Positions 34,611-45,595 of a stretch of 64,000 bases of DNA are shown piece after piece; the stretch's first letter is position 1; every line of letters begins with the position of its first letter. This DNA comes from Hyposmocoma kahamanoa (taxonomy: Eukaryota > Arthropoda > Insecta > Lepidoptera > Cosmopterigidae): the NCBI RefSeq assembly GCF_003589595.1, contig NW_020653200.1:1789951-1853950 (forward strand), written 5' to 3'. The notes beneath the pieces are model-generated. The model saw only the letters and a program-made list of their open reading frames with translations, ran no database searches and was not told where the DNA came from. The position numbers and the translations under genes were made by a program.

Positions 34611-35445
34611 TTTCATTTCTAACAAAATGGTTGCCAATACACATTATGACATTAGTTTTGCACTACCTTGTAATTACACTATCTACTTATTTATGAACGG
34701 GTTAAGGATGATGTGCATCCCCCGTAAAGGAAAGCGCGCCAGGGATAGCGGTCGAGCTTGATATGTACTTCCAGCAGCCTATCCTGTTGGTGCAAGTTAG
34801 CCGTTCATATTTATGTGCTTATCACAGTTTGTACAGTTACATGCATGAAATTTTGCATAAAGATGCTTCAGACAGAGATCTACGGAGATCTTAATGGCAA
34901 TATGTAAAAATAATTGAAGTTTCTGATGGTAATATCTTCCATTAAAACACAAGGTAGGAGTAACTTTCGCCGCGCATGTCATCATGTCGGATACGAAGTA
35001 GTGTTTTCGTTCTGCTAATACTTTCGGTTAACTTGCATCAACAAATTCAAAAAAGACCATAAAAACATCGCGAAATAGACTCCATACTAACTATACCAAT
35101 ATGCAAACAGGACAAATGTTGTCGCTGTAAAAATACGGAACCCTACGTTACGCGTGATACGCACTTGGCCAGTTTAAATGTTTGGGATAAATTAAAATTG
35201 AGATCATCGTGTGAAGCATATTTATGTGCAAAATTTCAAGCACGTAGCTGTTATAGTCTGCAAACTGTGGCCTGATAATGTGTTCATGAACAATTTGACA
35301 TGACCTTGTTGGTAGAATTTAGCTTCAACTTTGTAGCATTGCTGTTACGGAATATAAAGTAAAGCCCGTACCAACTTGTAGAAAAAAGATGTAAAATTTA
35401 TTTATTTATTTAAATGTAAGAATAATATGAAAAGTAAAAACTTAC
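34611..35445. other. No gene seen
   Basis: Intron sequence. Short GC-richer phrases near 34690-34800 may be repeat fragments, but no second copy is in the window. Confidence 0.4.
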
Positions 35446-35508
35446 TTGAGACACGCCTTGCAGTTAGCATTCGTGGTTGCGCTGTAAAGCCAGACAACGA
35501 AGCTGTCA
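35446..35508 (-). CDS. Exon 8 of the giant gene (micro-exon)
   Basis: Acceptor ttcattatttacag, then TG plus 20 codons plus one base, then a perfect donor gtaagt. The peptide is TASLSGFTAQPRMLTARRVS, basic and without Cys. It is 63 bp long, the same as exon 2. Confidence 0.7.
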
Positions 35509-35733
35509 CTGTAAATAATGAAAAATAATAATACTTTAAACGTATGGGTCATAATTTAAGTCTGATTTAAATATATAAATAAAAAATAAATATAAAATTA
35601 ATTTATTTGTGTTTATTACATCGTTACGTAATCGATGGCTGCAGGACTCAGAAAAAAATTGTCTCTTGAAATTCTTACTTCCATTTCAGTGTAAAGGTCT
35701 ACTAAAATGAGCTGGACGATCAGAAGAACTATA

Positions 35734-36423
35734 CTCTAGCCAAATTCGATGTAGAATAAATGTCAACAAACGAAAACATATGATTTTTAGGGTTTTCATC
35801 TCAGACTTTTTCACAGTTACCACAATTTCAAAGTTTTCCTACGAAATTCGACTAGATTATGAATAAACTAAATATTGAAGTTATGTTTATAATGAATATT
35901 ATTCAACAGAAGTTTCAAATCACCTAAAAACGATATAAAAATGACCAGTTATTAATTATTTGTAAAACTGTGTCATCCCGAGTAACTTTTTGATTTGAAG
36001 GTAGAGATTGTAAACATTCGACTTCTGGTGGTAATTAAAGTTCAGAATCGGAAATAGATGCTGGATGATATAGTATGTAGTAAATTAATTTCAAATAAAA
36101 TCTTACAATTTTGTTTCTTTTCATCTACCATTACCTACCAATTACATTACCTAAATATTAATAGGATGCAAACACTTATTTTTATTCCTAAATCATACGT
36201 ATCAATAGATATTTTGTAAACTTTATAATAATTGGCCAGGTAAGTATTACTTCTACATAACCCAATTACCTACTTACCTATTTAAATTCAAATTAAGGGA
36301 AGCAGGTCGTGGGCAGAGAAAGCCTTAATAATGAGAATTGAAAAAAATGTTCTTTTCCTATGCCATCATTGGTTGCCTAGCAACGTTTTGTTATTAAATA
36401 TTCTACATTGAATTTGGCTAGAG
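35734..36423. mobile_element. Non-autonomous element with CTCTAGCCAAATTC ends, copy 1
   Basis: 690 bp with inverted ends CTCTAGCCAAATTCGATG and ...CATTGAATTTGGCTAGAG. A second copy at about 59182-59787 is nearly identical over most of its length. A half copy precedes it at 58955-59170, and a diverged piece lies at 60230-60400. No transposase and no clear target duplication were seen. Confidence 0.7.
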
Positions 36424-36844
36424 TTATAAACATAATCTGAATTTCCGAATATACTTTAGGTCTCATTTGGTGACTTTATAATAATTGAGTATGGGGTTTG
36501 TAACAATAACATACATTACTTACACTACATTATTTACATTTGCTGTAACCACACTCAACCGTATTTAACATACTTGATGCATGTAATATAATTGTACAGT
36601 TATATTATCTGCGTGTGATGCACTTTGGTGGCATGGCTTACTGGGTTGCGATCGCTTACCATATGGTACTGGCAGAAAGCCAGCACTGTTTGACTTTTCA
36701 TAGTCCACTATATATACGCTGAGTTAGGGCCACAAGTGTTGCGAATTGGTACGAGCAGTACAAAATTGTTTTTCTCTATAAATATGTGTAATAATTTGTT
36801 CTATGTGCTTTTGTGCGACACCTTGTGAAGTGATCGTAAATGTT

Positions 36845-36875
36845 TGTGTGTGCTGTATGTGTGCGCGTGTGTGTT

Positions 36876-36928
<53 letters not shown>
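36845..36928. repeat. (TG)n microsatellite
   Basis: About 80 bases of almost pure GT/TG dinucleotides within an intron of the giant gene. Confidence 0.95.
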
Positions 36929-36929
<1 letters not shown>

Positions 36930-37113
36930 GAATCGCTTTAAAATTGTATTAACTACGTACCTATACGATGATAGAAGAGCTGCAGTGACTTTGAAGGCGC
37001 CTTTATAGTTGAATACGCTCTAAGAGATATCCATTCCGCCATTTCACAATATACCTACTCAGTGTATTGTAGGTAACACAATATCCTATGTACTAATTAG
37101 TAACTATTATTAC

Positions 37114-37155
37114 CTTGCACTTTCACTGGTCGTTGCGATGGTAATGTTTGGTCTC
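37114..37155 (-). CDS. Exon 7 of the giant gene (42-bp micro-exon)
   Basis: Acceptor cactttatattccag, then GA plus 13 codons plus one base, then donor gtaata. The peptide is DQTLPSQRPVKVQ. The signals and phase are right, but so short an exon could arise by chance. Confidence 0.6.
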
Positions 37156-37435
37156 CTGGAATATAAAGTGAAAATACTCATTTCATGAAAAAAATACGTG
37201 CTTTATGGATTGGTTCACATTTAAGCTGGTGACAGTACCTACTAACAGGCTAACAACTTTAACAAGAAAGCTTTTTCTGGTTAATCTGTACGAAATCCTC
37301 TAAATTGGGTTATTTAAGGCTACAGTGAATAGATATTTATTAGTTTTTAGCCAAATGCAAAACACTTATGGGAGGCTACCAACGCAAAAGTGGTATATCT
37401 CATATTAATTTTTTTTATACAATATTACTTTAAAT

Positions 37436-37970
37436 GGACATAGTTATGCAAACTAGAACCAACCCACAAAATGTCACTGTCGAGATAATTAGATTTTTGT
37501 AAAAACAGTGTGAAGAAATAAATAAGTAAGTTATTTCAGACAAACAATGTGAGTTATGCGTAGCTTTGAAAATGATATAGGGAAACTATTATATTATATA
37601 GCAATAAATAGAAAACATTATGTAACTTTTTATTTAGTTAACGAGAACCATATTCTAGTTTTGTAATGAAAACGCTAAAGATCTACAGTACTTCAGTATA
37701 TGTGACGTGGAGCCATGTAGCATATTATTTTAAATAATACATTATATGAAGTTAAGCAGCACGGTTCTTTTTAGCTATTAAAAGGTTATTTATTTAGGAT
37801 TGGTACCCTGAAGGACTTTTATTTTCTCAGTTTTGGCTATTTATAATATATTTTGGTATATTGCCAGGATCTTTTGTGAGCGGGTAAAGGACACGTCTGG
37901 TGTTCAATCTAAATACATAACTCAATTTCACTCCGAGTGTGGGTTGGTTCTTGTTTGCATAACTACGTCC
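37436..37970. mobile_element. Non-autonomous DNA element with 4-bp target duplication, copy 1
   Basis: 535 bp with inverted ends GGACATAGTTATGCAAAC and ...GTTTGCATAACTACGTCC, continuing inward to AACCAACCCACA. Flanked by AAAT on both sides (37432-37435 and 37971-37974). A second copy, inverted, is at 51776-52962. No coding sequence. A 4-bp duplication excludes hAT, piggyBac and Harbinger as usually defined and leaves Chapaev-, Sola- or Academ-like elements as candidates. Confidence 0.82.
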
Positions 37971-38000
37971 AAATGAATAAATTATATAATATATTTGGAT

Positions 38001-38228
38001 CATTGACTTACAAATAAATGGACGACGGGTCTAATACAAAAACCACGAAAAAAATGTGCCAAGTCAACCTATTCGAAATTTAAATTGTAATGTCATCGCA
38101 GTATCGCGCTGTCAGTAGAACAAATGAAGACTAAAGCGGAGTGTCGCGCTCTGTATACGATTTTAGCGCCTTACAAGTGCGGACACTTTTTAGCGCGGAC
38201 CCGACGTACGTATAATTGTAAGTCAATG
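38001..38228 (+). mobile_element. MITE family with CATTGACTTACAA ends, copy A
   Basis: 228 bp, almost identical to copy B at 46606-46833. Flanked by ATTTGGAT (37993-38000) and ATTTGGGT (38229-38236), an 8-bp duplication with one change. Confidence 0.9.
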
Positions 38229-38324
38229 ATTTGGGTGCTATATTTATGTATGAAAATTTATACACATTTATTGTCATATATATGATTTGATTACTTTACA
38301 TGAAATAAATGATATATGTCTAAT

Positions 38325-38640
38325 TTTTAGTAGCTGTAAAAAATCGTTACGAAAGAGTTCGTCTAAGGAAATACTGCCACTTTGCTTATTTCTACCGCCA
38401 AACAGTAATGTGAGCATTACTGCGTTCCACTTTTGAAGGGTAGGGGTGCTAGTGAAATTGCAGGCACATGTCACTTGTCAACTCACGTCTTAGGGAGACG
38501 GGCGCAGTGGCAGTACCCCTCCGATATTTGCATTTCAAAGCTCTGTGTGGCACTTCAACTGTTATGTACAGGCGTGTCGCTGACCACCAGGCCCACGACT
38601 TGTTCGTCCCGTCACTTGCACTCTACATGCGTTTCATGGT
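38325..38640 (+). repeat. LINE 3'-end-like repeat, copy 2 of 4
   Basis: Contains AGTAATGTGAGCATTACTGC, TTGAAGGGTAGGGGTG, GCGCAGTGGCAGTACCCCTC and GACTTGTTCGTCCCGTCACTT in the order seen at 43518-43805. No intact frame. Confidence 0.65.
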
Positions 38641-38826
38641 GTTACACCACTTTTGGGCTGATAGCCTCAATTATTATAATGAATAGTATGAAATAATATT
38701 TCAAGATACCTAATATCCTACTCGGAATATTTACTAACAAAATTTGCCACGGAAATTAGGTAGTGAACTCTAACCCGAGAATGAATGTTATAAGGTCAAC
38801 GTTTTGATCAAAAAAATTTTATTTAC

Positions 38827-38907
38827 CAGTAGAGAACATTTGTTTTGGCATTTGGTGGCGAACTTTGTGTCGTCGATGTTTACAACAGTATCCTTTCTGA
38901 GTACTTT
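38827..38907 (-). CDS. Exon 6 of the giant gene, basic with Cys pair
   Basis: Acceptor tttttttttacag, then AA plus 26 codons plus one base, then donor gtaaat. In the phase of the neighbouring exons the peptide is STQKGYCCKHRRHKVRHQMP..., strongly basic with a CC pair. A second frame is open too, so the assignment rests on the shared phase. Confidence 0.68.
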
Positions 38908-39337
38908 CTGTAAAAAAAAACACAATGTCAGTATGCCTACACCCATACCATAATTATAATAATACAATAACTGTAAATCCATAGGAACGTAGAGTTGCGA
39001 CTTATACGGACGCCATTCGCATTATCTCGTGGTGCATTCTCGTTGCATAGCGCGGATCGTCTCACACGCCATGCAATATAGAATGGAAAGAAAGAAAGAA
39101 ATAAAATAGATATATTTCTTTACCACAATGACACCACAAAAGAAAAAAAACGAAACTAACCTAAAGAAAAACAAAACAATCAAAACATTCAATATAAAAT
39201 AAATAATTACGAAAAAAGCACAAATAAAACACAAAATTATAAAAAAATTAGATTAAATTAAAACACAAACTATTTACACAAATAGTAAAAAGAACAATAG
39301 ATATAAAGATACTTTGTGTGACATGGTAACAAAAGGG

Positions 39338-39613
39338 TCATAAACTCAGTGTAGAATATAGACTAAATCTGTTGCGGTCTTTGGCATAGTCGAGCGCATC
39401 ATGGATACCCATGCCTAGAAACGTATAAACTTGGTTGGACCATCTTGTGGGTCGATCCGTCTGATGACTATTAGTCGTTCGAGATCGTGCCCTTCTTTCC
39501 TGGCGACGTGCTCCATAGACTAACATATTGCTCCCGGGACAAAACCTTTGGTACTGTCTGCATGGAGGCGTTTGCTTTTTGAAATTAATTGTTTCCTCCT
39601 TCGTAGAATCCAC
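39338..39613 (-). mobile_element. LINE C-terminal fragment (RTE-like)
   Basis: A 91-codon minus frame with ARRQERRARSRTTNSHQTDR, RPTRWSNQV and DALDYAKDRNRF. It resembles the basic tail with TRW and AKDRxxW motifs that ends many endonuclease-reverse transcriptases of the RTE type. No other domains are attached. Confidence 0.5.
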
Positions 39614-39669
39614 CCAGCATTTACCCGTTAAGCCGGGTACTTACTTGCGAGCTCTAACCGTTGCATATT

Positions 39670-39905
39670 ATATTACCATAATCTCAGTATAGAGTAGTAA
39701 AAAAATCTTCATGCGCGAACAGCCACCCTTAGAGGTAGAGGATTTTCTTTAAAATTATATAGGACCACTATGGAGATGCCCTCTCTCCAACAAAAAAGAA
39801 TCATAAAAATCGGTTCACAATTACCAGAGTTATCGCGTAACATACATACAAAAAAAATACTATCGAATTGACAATCTCCTCCTTTTTTTGAAGTCGGTTT
39901 AAAAT
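39670..39905 (+). repeat. Dispersed repeat, copy of 19670-20160
   Basis: A shorter copy sharing GAACAGCCACCC, TTATCGCGTAACATACATAC and CCTCCTTTTTTTGAAGTCGG with the copy at 19670. It lacks about 200 bp of the interior. Confidence 0.6.
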
Positions 39906-40150
39906 AGCGTGCACGTGTTTCGCGAGTTTGCCGTGAGCTGAACGCGTGGTGCATATCGCAGTGACCCGACTCCAACCAGTAACGCTAGCACGATAAGGCG
40001 CGACTTCAGCGAGATCGATATAAAGCGCTATGTCGGAAGTCCTGGCCTATTGTGCTTGCGCTACAGAGATACTCATTCTTACGAGTGTAGATTGTTTCAC
40101 GCATACCATTAGAACCTCGTTACTGTATCTGTCTCGTTACAGTTCGCTAA

Positions 40151-40477
40151 GGGAGTCACCATACTTATCTATTAACGCAGAATCGCATTAAACCGCTCAG
40201 AAAAAGATTTACGTCCATGAACATAAAAGCGAAAAAGACGTTTGCGTTTCGCATCGGTTCGTGCGAACGCGGTTCGACACAGGTCAGCAACGAATCTGCT
40301 TCCTGCGAATTTCCGATCAAGTCCGTTCGCATGCCGTCGACAGGCGATCCTGGTCAAAAACAACTATCGCGACGGCGCGCGAACGGCCGCGTTGACGGCG
40401 AATCTGCTTAATGCGACAAGTATGGATAAACACGATCGCATTAAGACGATTCCACGTTATTACGTTTGGTGACTCCC
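40151..40477. mobile_element. Harbinger-like MITE, TAA duplication
   Basis: 327 bp with inverted ends GGGAGTCACCATAC and ...GTTTGGTGACTCCC. Flanked by TAA at 40148-40150 and 40478-40480. A 3-bp TAA duplication and GGG ends fit PIF/Harbinger. The interior is rich in CG dinucleotides. It encodes nothing recognisable. Confidence 0.8.
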
Positions 40478-40739
40478 TAACGAGTACCAGGCTTTAAATG
40501 AGATTTATGAGCATAATAATATGTTTCATCCATGAACACAATATCTCTCGTTCGAGATCGGTTTGTTTTTGTTTTTTTTAAATTTTATTCTTTTTAATCG
40601 TACGTCATCTTTTTTTAATGGGCATTGTTCTATTATTTGTAATTTTCTTGAATCGAAAACTTATCTGGCGTAGTATCTTCTTTAATGTTAAATCATAGCC
40701 TTTGAAGTAAACTGCTTATTATAATATCAGACTTTTATC

Positions 40740-40985
40740 AGCAGTAGAGCTTCTTGTGAAAGAGTTAGTCCAGGGAAGTAGAGTTACCTTACCTATTTCT
40801 GCCGCCAAGCAGTAATGTGAACATTACTGCGTTCCAGTTTTGAAGGGTCGGGGTATCGGTGAAATTACACAGATCTGTACGATTTAACGCTTTGAGTAGC
40901 ACTGCAACTGCCATGGACGGGCGTGTAGCTTACGACCAGACACGACTTGTTCGTCCCGTTACTTAAATATTGTGACATTCAAATA
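40740..40985 (+). repeat. LINE 3'-end-like repeat, copy 3 of 4
   Basis: Shares AGCAGTAGAGCTTCTTGTGA, TTTCTGCCGCCAAGCAGTAA and CGACTTGTTCGTCCCGT with the other copies. A segment in the middle is deleted. Confidence 0.65.
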
Positions 40986-41269
40986 ATTTCACGGTGTTGT
41001 ATTACCATGTTTGTTCGAAAATTGCTTTCAGTGCCATAGAACATGATCGTCCGTCCGTACAATAGCATAAAACTAAAACATGACAAAATTGTACCTAATC
41101 TTACAAGGTTAGGTACATCTCTATTTCTGGTTACATACTACAGTATATAACCAGATTTAGAGACGAAATGTCATTTAACTTGTTTGAACTAGGGAATTAA
41201 CTAACTAGGAAATTACTTGAAGGTACTACGAGCACGAAAGCAACGGAATTTACTCTGGGGCCCCTCGAC

Positions 41270-41425
41270 TAGAACCAACTCCCCAAATTGGTTCTACCGG
41301 GAATCGAACCCTCGTCCTCCATTTTCCATCCAGCGCCCACAGTGTAAACCGAGGTCGTCGAAGCTTTATGTGCCGTGGGCTGTACAATTGACGAATTGGC
41401 CATTAGACTCGGTTTAGCCGGAAAC
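41270..41425 (-). mobile_element. SINE-like repeat, reverse copy of the 7600-7830 type
   Basis: On the minus strand GAGGGTTCGATTCCCGG (B box) is followed by AACCAATTTGGGGAGTTGG, matching the arrangement near 7710-7750. The 5' part is degenerate. Confidence 0.55.
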
Positions 41426-42319
41426 GATTGGAAATATAAGATAACTTGAATAGGTAAGGATTATAAAAGGAAACTAAACTAAAATTGTCTAAATTATCGC
41501 GCAACCGCACGAACAAGTGCACAACCTTCCCACTTATCGCGAATTCCTGTTCTCTTTAGCTTAAAATTACAACATTTGCTATGGCGGTAAGGGATTTATT
41601 ACCTGCTATCGTATTTGTTACACTGATTCGACAACATGAACTACTTGTCAGTGCTGCAATTTCTGTAACAATTAAAATATTCAAACATTCATTCAGCTTC
41701 TGCAAATGCCTAACACTTTAGTACGGAAACAACGTTCAACACGGTCCTACTCAAAGGTCTGACTAGGTACTATACAGAGTGCTTTATTAAATACGACAGT
41801 ATGAGGAAATCCGAAATAGAAGATGCAAGGGAACTGTCGTAGGAACTATTAAGTAACAATTTTGGCATAGTCAATATTTTATTAATAAAATTATAGACTC
41901 TGACTGATAGACTCAGTTTATAATAAGAATCATTTTATTGTATTGGATGAAAAAAGTCAAGACTGAAATTTATAAAAATGTTATTCATTTTGTATGAAAA
42001 ATATTTTTTATTAAATTTTACCAACTTCTGCTGTACTATTTTTTTTCTTCCGGTATAATGAAGTTACCCTTATAAGAAAAAAACTGACTCTATTAGCATA
42101 AAAAAACAATTGTCACTTTTATAATTTTGTGCGTAAAAATATTTTATGAAATTTAACCAACTTCTGCTGTCCCCATTTTAAAAAAATGTAATGTAAAGGG
42201 GTCTTCATGAAACTCAGTAAATCAGCGAAAATTAATCAATTTTGTTCATTTTTATGGAAAACTCACGTTTGACCAAGAAAGGCATAGTCAATGCCAAAAT
42301 TGTTTTTACAAAGAAAGTC
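41426..42319. other. No gene seen
   Basis: AT-rich. A short internal similarity (TTTAACCAACTTCTGCTG near 42155 and TTTTACCAACTTCTGCTG near 42015) indicates a small local duplication of about 140 bp spacing. Nothing coding. Confidence 0.45.
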
Positions 42320-42322
42320 TTA

Positions 42323-42810
42323 GGGCGCGTTCAAATTAGCCGCTGTTAGAAGCGCAGCGGGCGGGCGCTCGTCGCGCTGCTGAAGTGCGACCAAATGTTT
42401 AGTGATGTTTATCTTTCGATTCAGTTACGCCATGGATTCTGACGAAGAAACATTACTTTTACCTATTTCTTGGGACACACACTTCACATGCAGGTTTTAA
42501 AATTACTCACCTGTTATGTTTTTTCAGTTTCAAAATTGTCAATAAATTTTAGACATAAATGTTCCCATACCTTTTTTATCCAGTCGATTGGAAGGAATAA
42601 CTGTCGGAACTGCTATCCCATATTGTAGGGTGTTGTTTTACATTCTCTATAAATTGTTCAATTCGATTTTCATCGATCGTGGTTAATATAAAAAATTAAC
42701 ATGTACACCTCAACGGGTTTCAGCGCTTCTAGAAATTGTGTGAAAAGTGGCGGTCGCGAAGCGGCCGCGGTGCTGCAGCGCGTCTAACAGCGGCTAATTT
42801 GAACGCGCCC
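42323..42810. mobile_element. PIF/Harbinger deletion derivative, TTA duplication
   Basis: 488 bp with inverted ends GGGCGCGTTCAAATTAGC and ...GCTAATTTGAACGCGCCC, flanked by TTA (42320-42322 and 42811-42813). Inside, near the left end on the plus strand, ATG starts MDSDEETLLLPISWD, like the N-terminus of a Harbinger nuclease. Near the right end on the minus strand (about 42590-42690) is ENRIEQFIENVKQHPTIWD, the start of a MADF domain, the partner protein of this superfamily. Only the two gene starts remain, so the middle was deleted. Confidence 0.8.
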
Positions 42811-43008
42811 TTAAGGTTCCTAAGACCGTTTCCTTGTTACATTTTTATAGTTTCCTAGTTCCATATTGTCCCATTCAAAAAATACTGTGTACTGATATGT
42901 CTGTTTGGTTGTAAACAGGCCTTCGGTATTAAAATTGCATGAATCAAGAGCTTCTGGTTACATTCACACCCACATTTATTTAAACGTCTTATTTTTAGCT
43001 TCACCAAT

Positions 43009-43300
43009 CACCGTACCGATATAGTATAACAACACAGGTATGATAACAATATAAACATAGCAACGTGGCATGTGTGTGTGCACGTCCGCCGCGTGCCGTG
43101 TACGAACGCTCGAATTCACAATAAGCTCGCGATGCCTTCGACTTCGCGTTGCATAGCGCTGGTCGTCACACGAGCCTTTCAATATTATACGAATGTGTAC
43201 ATCCGTACAGGGCGCGCGGCGGGCGTGCACACAAACAAGTCGCGCTGCTATTTTGCATGGAGTTACCATACTTGTCCTATTGTACTATGGTGACGATTTG
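43009..43300. mobile_element. Foldback element with long imperfect inverted arms
   Basis: The left arm (for example TGTGTGCACGTCCGCCGCGT at 43074-43093) and the right arm (GCGCGGCGGGCGTGCACACA at about 43215-43234) are inverted copies, with further matching outward (GTATGATAAC against GTTACCATAC). Arms are about 95 bp each. Related phrases at 39005-39075 and 18420-18480 suggest further decayed members. Target duplication not resolved. Confidence 0.6.
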
Positions 43301-43517
43301 TGAGAAAACGGCAACTTACGCGTCAAACAAGGGTACCTTCCGGAATCGTCCTTTATAGCGACAAAAATGATTATCTCTCGGATTGATAAGCGTTTGGAAA
43401 CCTTCAAACAGTTATAAATTCTATCGAAGTCTGTGTAAGTCTGCCATACAATCGGTGTGGATGTAAAGGCTTTACATACGAAAGGTATGTAATTTTAATA
43501 TTTTAATTTGAAAATTT

Positions 43518-43808
43518 AGTAGCAGTAGAGCTCCTTGTGAAAGAGTTCATCCAGGGAAGTACTGCCGCCTTACGTATTTCTGCCGCCAAGCAGTAATGTG
43601 AGTATTGCTTCGTTCCGGTTTTGAAGGGCAAGGGTGTTGGTGAAATTACAGGCACATGGGACTTTTCAACTTATGTGTCAGGGTGATGGGCGCAGAGGTA
43701 GTGCTCCTCAGATCTTTGCGATTTAAAGCTCTGAGTGGCACTACAACTGTTATGGACAGACGTGTCGTTTACTATCAGATGCATGACTTGTTCGTTCCAT
43801 CACTTATT
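43518..43808 (+). repeat. LINE 3'-end-like repeat, copy 4 of 4
   Basis: Best-preserved copy: AGCAGTAGAGCTCCTTGTGA, CTGCCGCCAAGCAGTAATGT, TTGGTGAAATTACAGGCACA, AAAGCTCTGAGTGGCACTAC and TGACTTGTTCGTTCCATCAC in order, ending in a poly-A-like run. Confidence 0.65.
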
Positions 43809-44164
43809 ATCATAAAAAAAAAGGTATTGCAGAATTAACAAACGTGAGCTGGAGTGCCTAACGCCGCAGTTTTCGCACACGATACTTTTAGCATCGACGT
43901 TCAGCGACTTATTGGCTTGAATTCCAGATAAATTACTATTTTGCGGTTACGAAATCGCACATGTTCGGGGGTTTGATAGCGTGAAGCCGATCGTCGTTCA
44001 TCAACGCTAAAGTACCGTACGAATCGTACAGGACGTGTAATCAGAGCAGTGAACAGCATAAAACCGCATAGCTAGGCGTATAATAACCGAGGAAAAGTTT
44101 GAAATAAAATTTCCAATGTTGTAGTTTGTGCTACGATTATGTAATATTATTTTATGGTGTTTAC

Positions 44165-44599
44165 CTTGCGTATCCACTGATTGATCCAAGTAAGCGGAGT
44201 TTTGCAGAAAGTCGTCATCATCCTTCGATTCTATGTAATTTTCGGCATCTACCATGAACGATGGTCCGAAATCTGGATTTATGGAGTCTGCATATTCTGT
44301 GTTTGCATATTGTTGATAGCCGTACGTCGGGTCTACGTATCTACCTCCACTATAGCCTTGGTGTATATATTGTAATCCACCATATTCTGGTGCGCCATAA
44401 TCTGGACTCGCATATTCCGCTCCTTCGTAATTTGATGGGGAAAATTCTAATCCTGGGTATTCTAGTCCTGCATACGAACAGTACCCATACGTCTCTTCTG
44501 CATAATCTTTTTTGGAGTAGTCAGCATCTAAGTAATCTCCTTCGGTGAGTACAGCGTCTGAGCAACTAGCCAGGTGAATTCCAGTTTCCTCAGTATTCA
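44165..44599 (-). CDS. Exon 5 of the giant gene, Tyr-rich
   Basis: Acceptor cgtttgattatag, then TG plus 144 codons plus one base, then donor gtaaac. The peptide starts NTEETGIHLASCSDAV. It then becomes a Tyr/Gly/Glu/Asp-rich stretch with an approximate 8-9 residue periodicity (YEGAEYASPDYGAPEYGG, YGYQQYANTEYADS) and ends in an acidic tail (ESKDDDDF, SVDTQ). Tyr-rich repeats of this kind occur in structural, phase-separating or cuticle-like proteins, but no specific family is recognised. Only two Cys are present, unlike exons 9-12. Confidence 0.75.
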
Positions 44600-44671
44600 C
44601 TATAATCAAACGGAAAAATATTTACATAGGTAACAGACAGTTGACGATTTATGCTCCTACGCGTAGTACTG

Positions 44672-44838
44672 CCCTAGTAACCTAATGGGTGGACCTACCG
44701 CTTCACAAGCACACGCCGTGAGTTCGAATCTGGGCTCGGTGAAGGAAAAATCGTGATGAAACGTGCGCGTCAAAGAAGGGTTATCAACCCGCAAAAAACG
44801 TGCGAGGTCCCCAACCGCATTGGCCAGTGTGGTGGACA
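44672..44838 (+). mobile_element. Metulj-like SINE, decayed
   Basis: Starts with a degenerate tRNA-like head (ACCTACCGCTTCACAAG, B-box-like GAGTTCGAATC) and continues with GGTGAAGGAAAAATCGTGA and CCAACCGCATTGGCCAGTG...GGTGGA, the body known from lepidopteran Metulj SINEs. This is the best single hint to the order of the host. Confidence 0.7.
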
Positions 44839-45130
44839 ATTCAATTCAAAACTTTATTTCGGACAAAATATCCATATAGTCTTAGTAACAAAATACTTAA
44901 AAACGATGTTAATATAAGTCCTCTAAACATTGACATGTACCCGTACCCACTGATATAATATGGGCCCATCGTTATTATCGGCCTCTGCACGAAGAAGGCC
45001 ATTGGCGCTGCCCGCACTCTACGCATTAGTGACCCTACCCGCTTCCCAAAATGGCACTAAAGCAGCCCACTTGCGCCCCGGTAAACATTCCCGAAGCGCT
45101 ACAGTAGCACGGCAACCCTAAAACAATTCT
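44839..45130 (-). repeat. Probable LINE 3' remnant
   Basis: On the minus strand the sequence ends in AATAAAGTTTTGAATTGAATT, a polyadenylation-like signal followed by short AATTG-type repeats, as at many LINE ends. The 180 bp before it are GC-rich and open but match nothing I recognise. Confidence 0.4.
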
Positions 45131-45311
45131 GAGAGTGTCATTATACTGGACGCACAGGGCGCGATACGCTTTCTGTGTACACCTACTTGACCCACAAGCT
45201 GCATGTGTAAAAAGATTGGTAAAATGCTTTAAAAAGCGTGAGTTTCACGGTTCTAGTACAACTTGCAAACCTGCGGGCTGCCAACGCCCTGTGCTCCCTG
45301 TCAATGGTTGG

Positions 45312-45450
45312 ATTAGGGGTGTTTCAGCGGGTGGGTTAGGTGATCGGTTAGGGGGTGGGTGATGGGCTGGGTGAGTGGGTTTGAGTGGGTGGGTGAGTAG
45401 GTGGGTGAGCGGGTGAGTGGGTGGGTGAAAACTTGAGTGAGCGGGGGTGT
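45312..45450 (+). repeat. G-rich minisatellite, GTGGGTGA-type units
   Basis: Irregular tandem units of GGGTGAGTGGGTGGGTGA type over about 130 bp. The plus strand is strongly G-rich with many GGG runs and so could form G-quadruplexes. No coding role is supported. Confidence 0.8.
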
Positions 45451-45595
45451 TGGGAGGATAAGCGGTGAGTTCTTAGAACAACTAAAAAAATTGCGACGTG
45501 TCGCAATTGATTTAATTGCAATTGATTTCAATTGAATTAATTTTCTAATCTGATTGAATTTCTGATTGAAATTTAAGTGATTAACGCCCAACACT

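Noticed and set aside
39480..39600. Another Cys-containing exon of the giant gene (TPPCRQYQRFCPG)
   Set aside because: No acceptor in the required phase. The frame runs into a LINE-like C-terminal motif, so it is assigned to that element.
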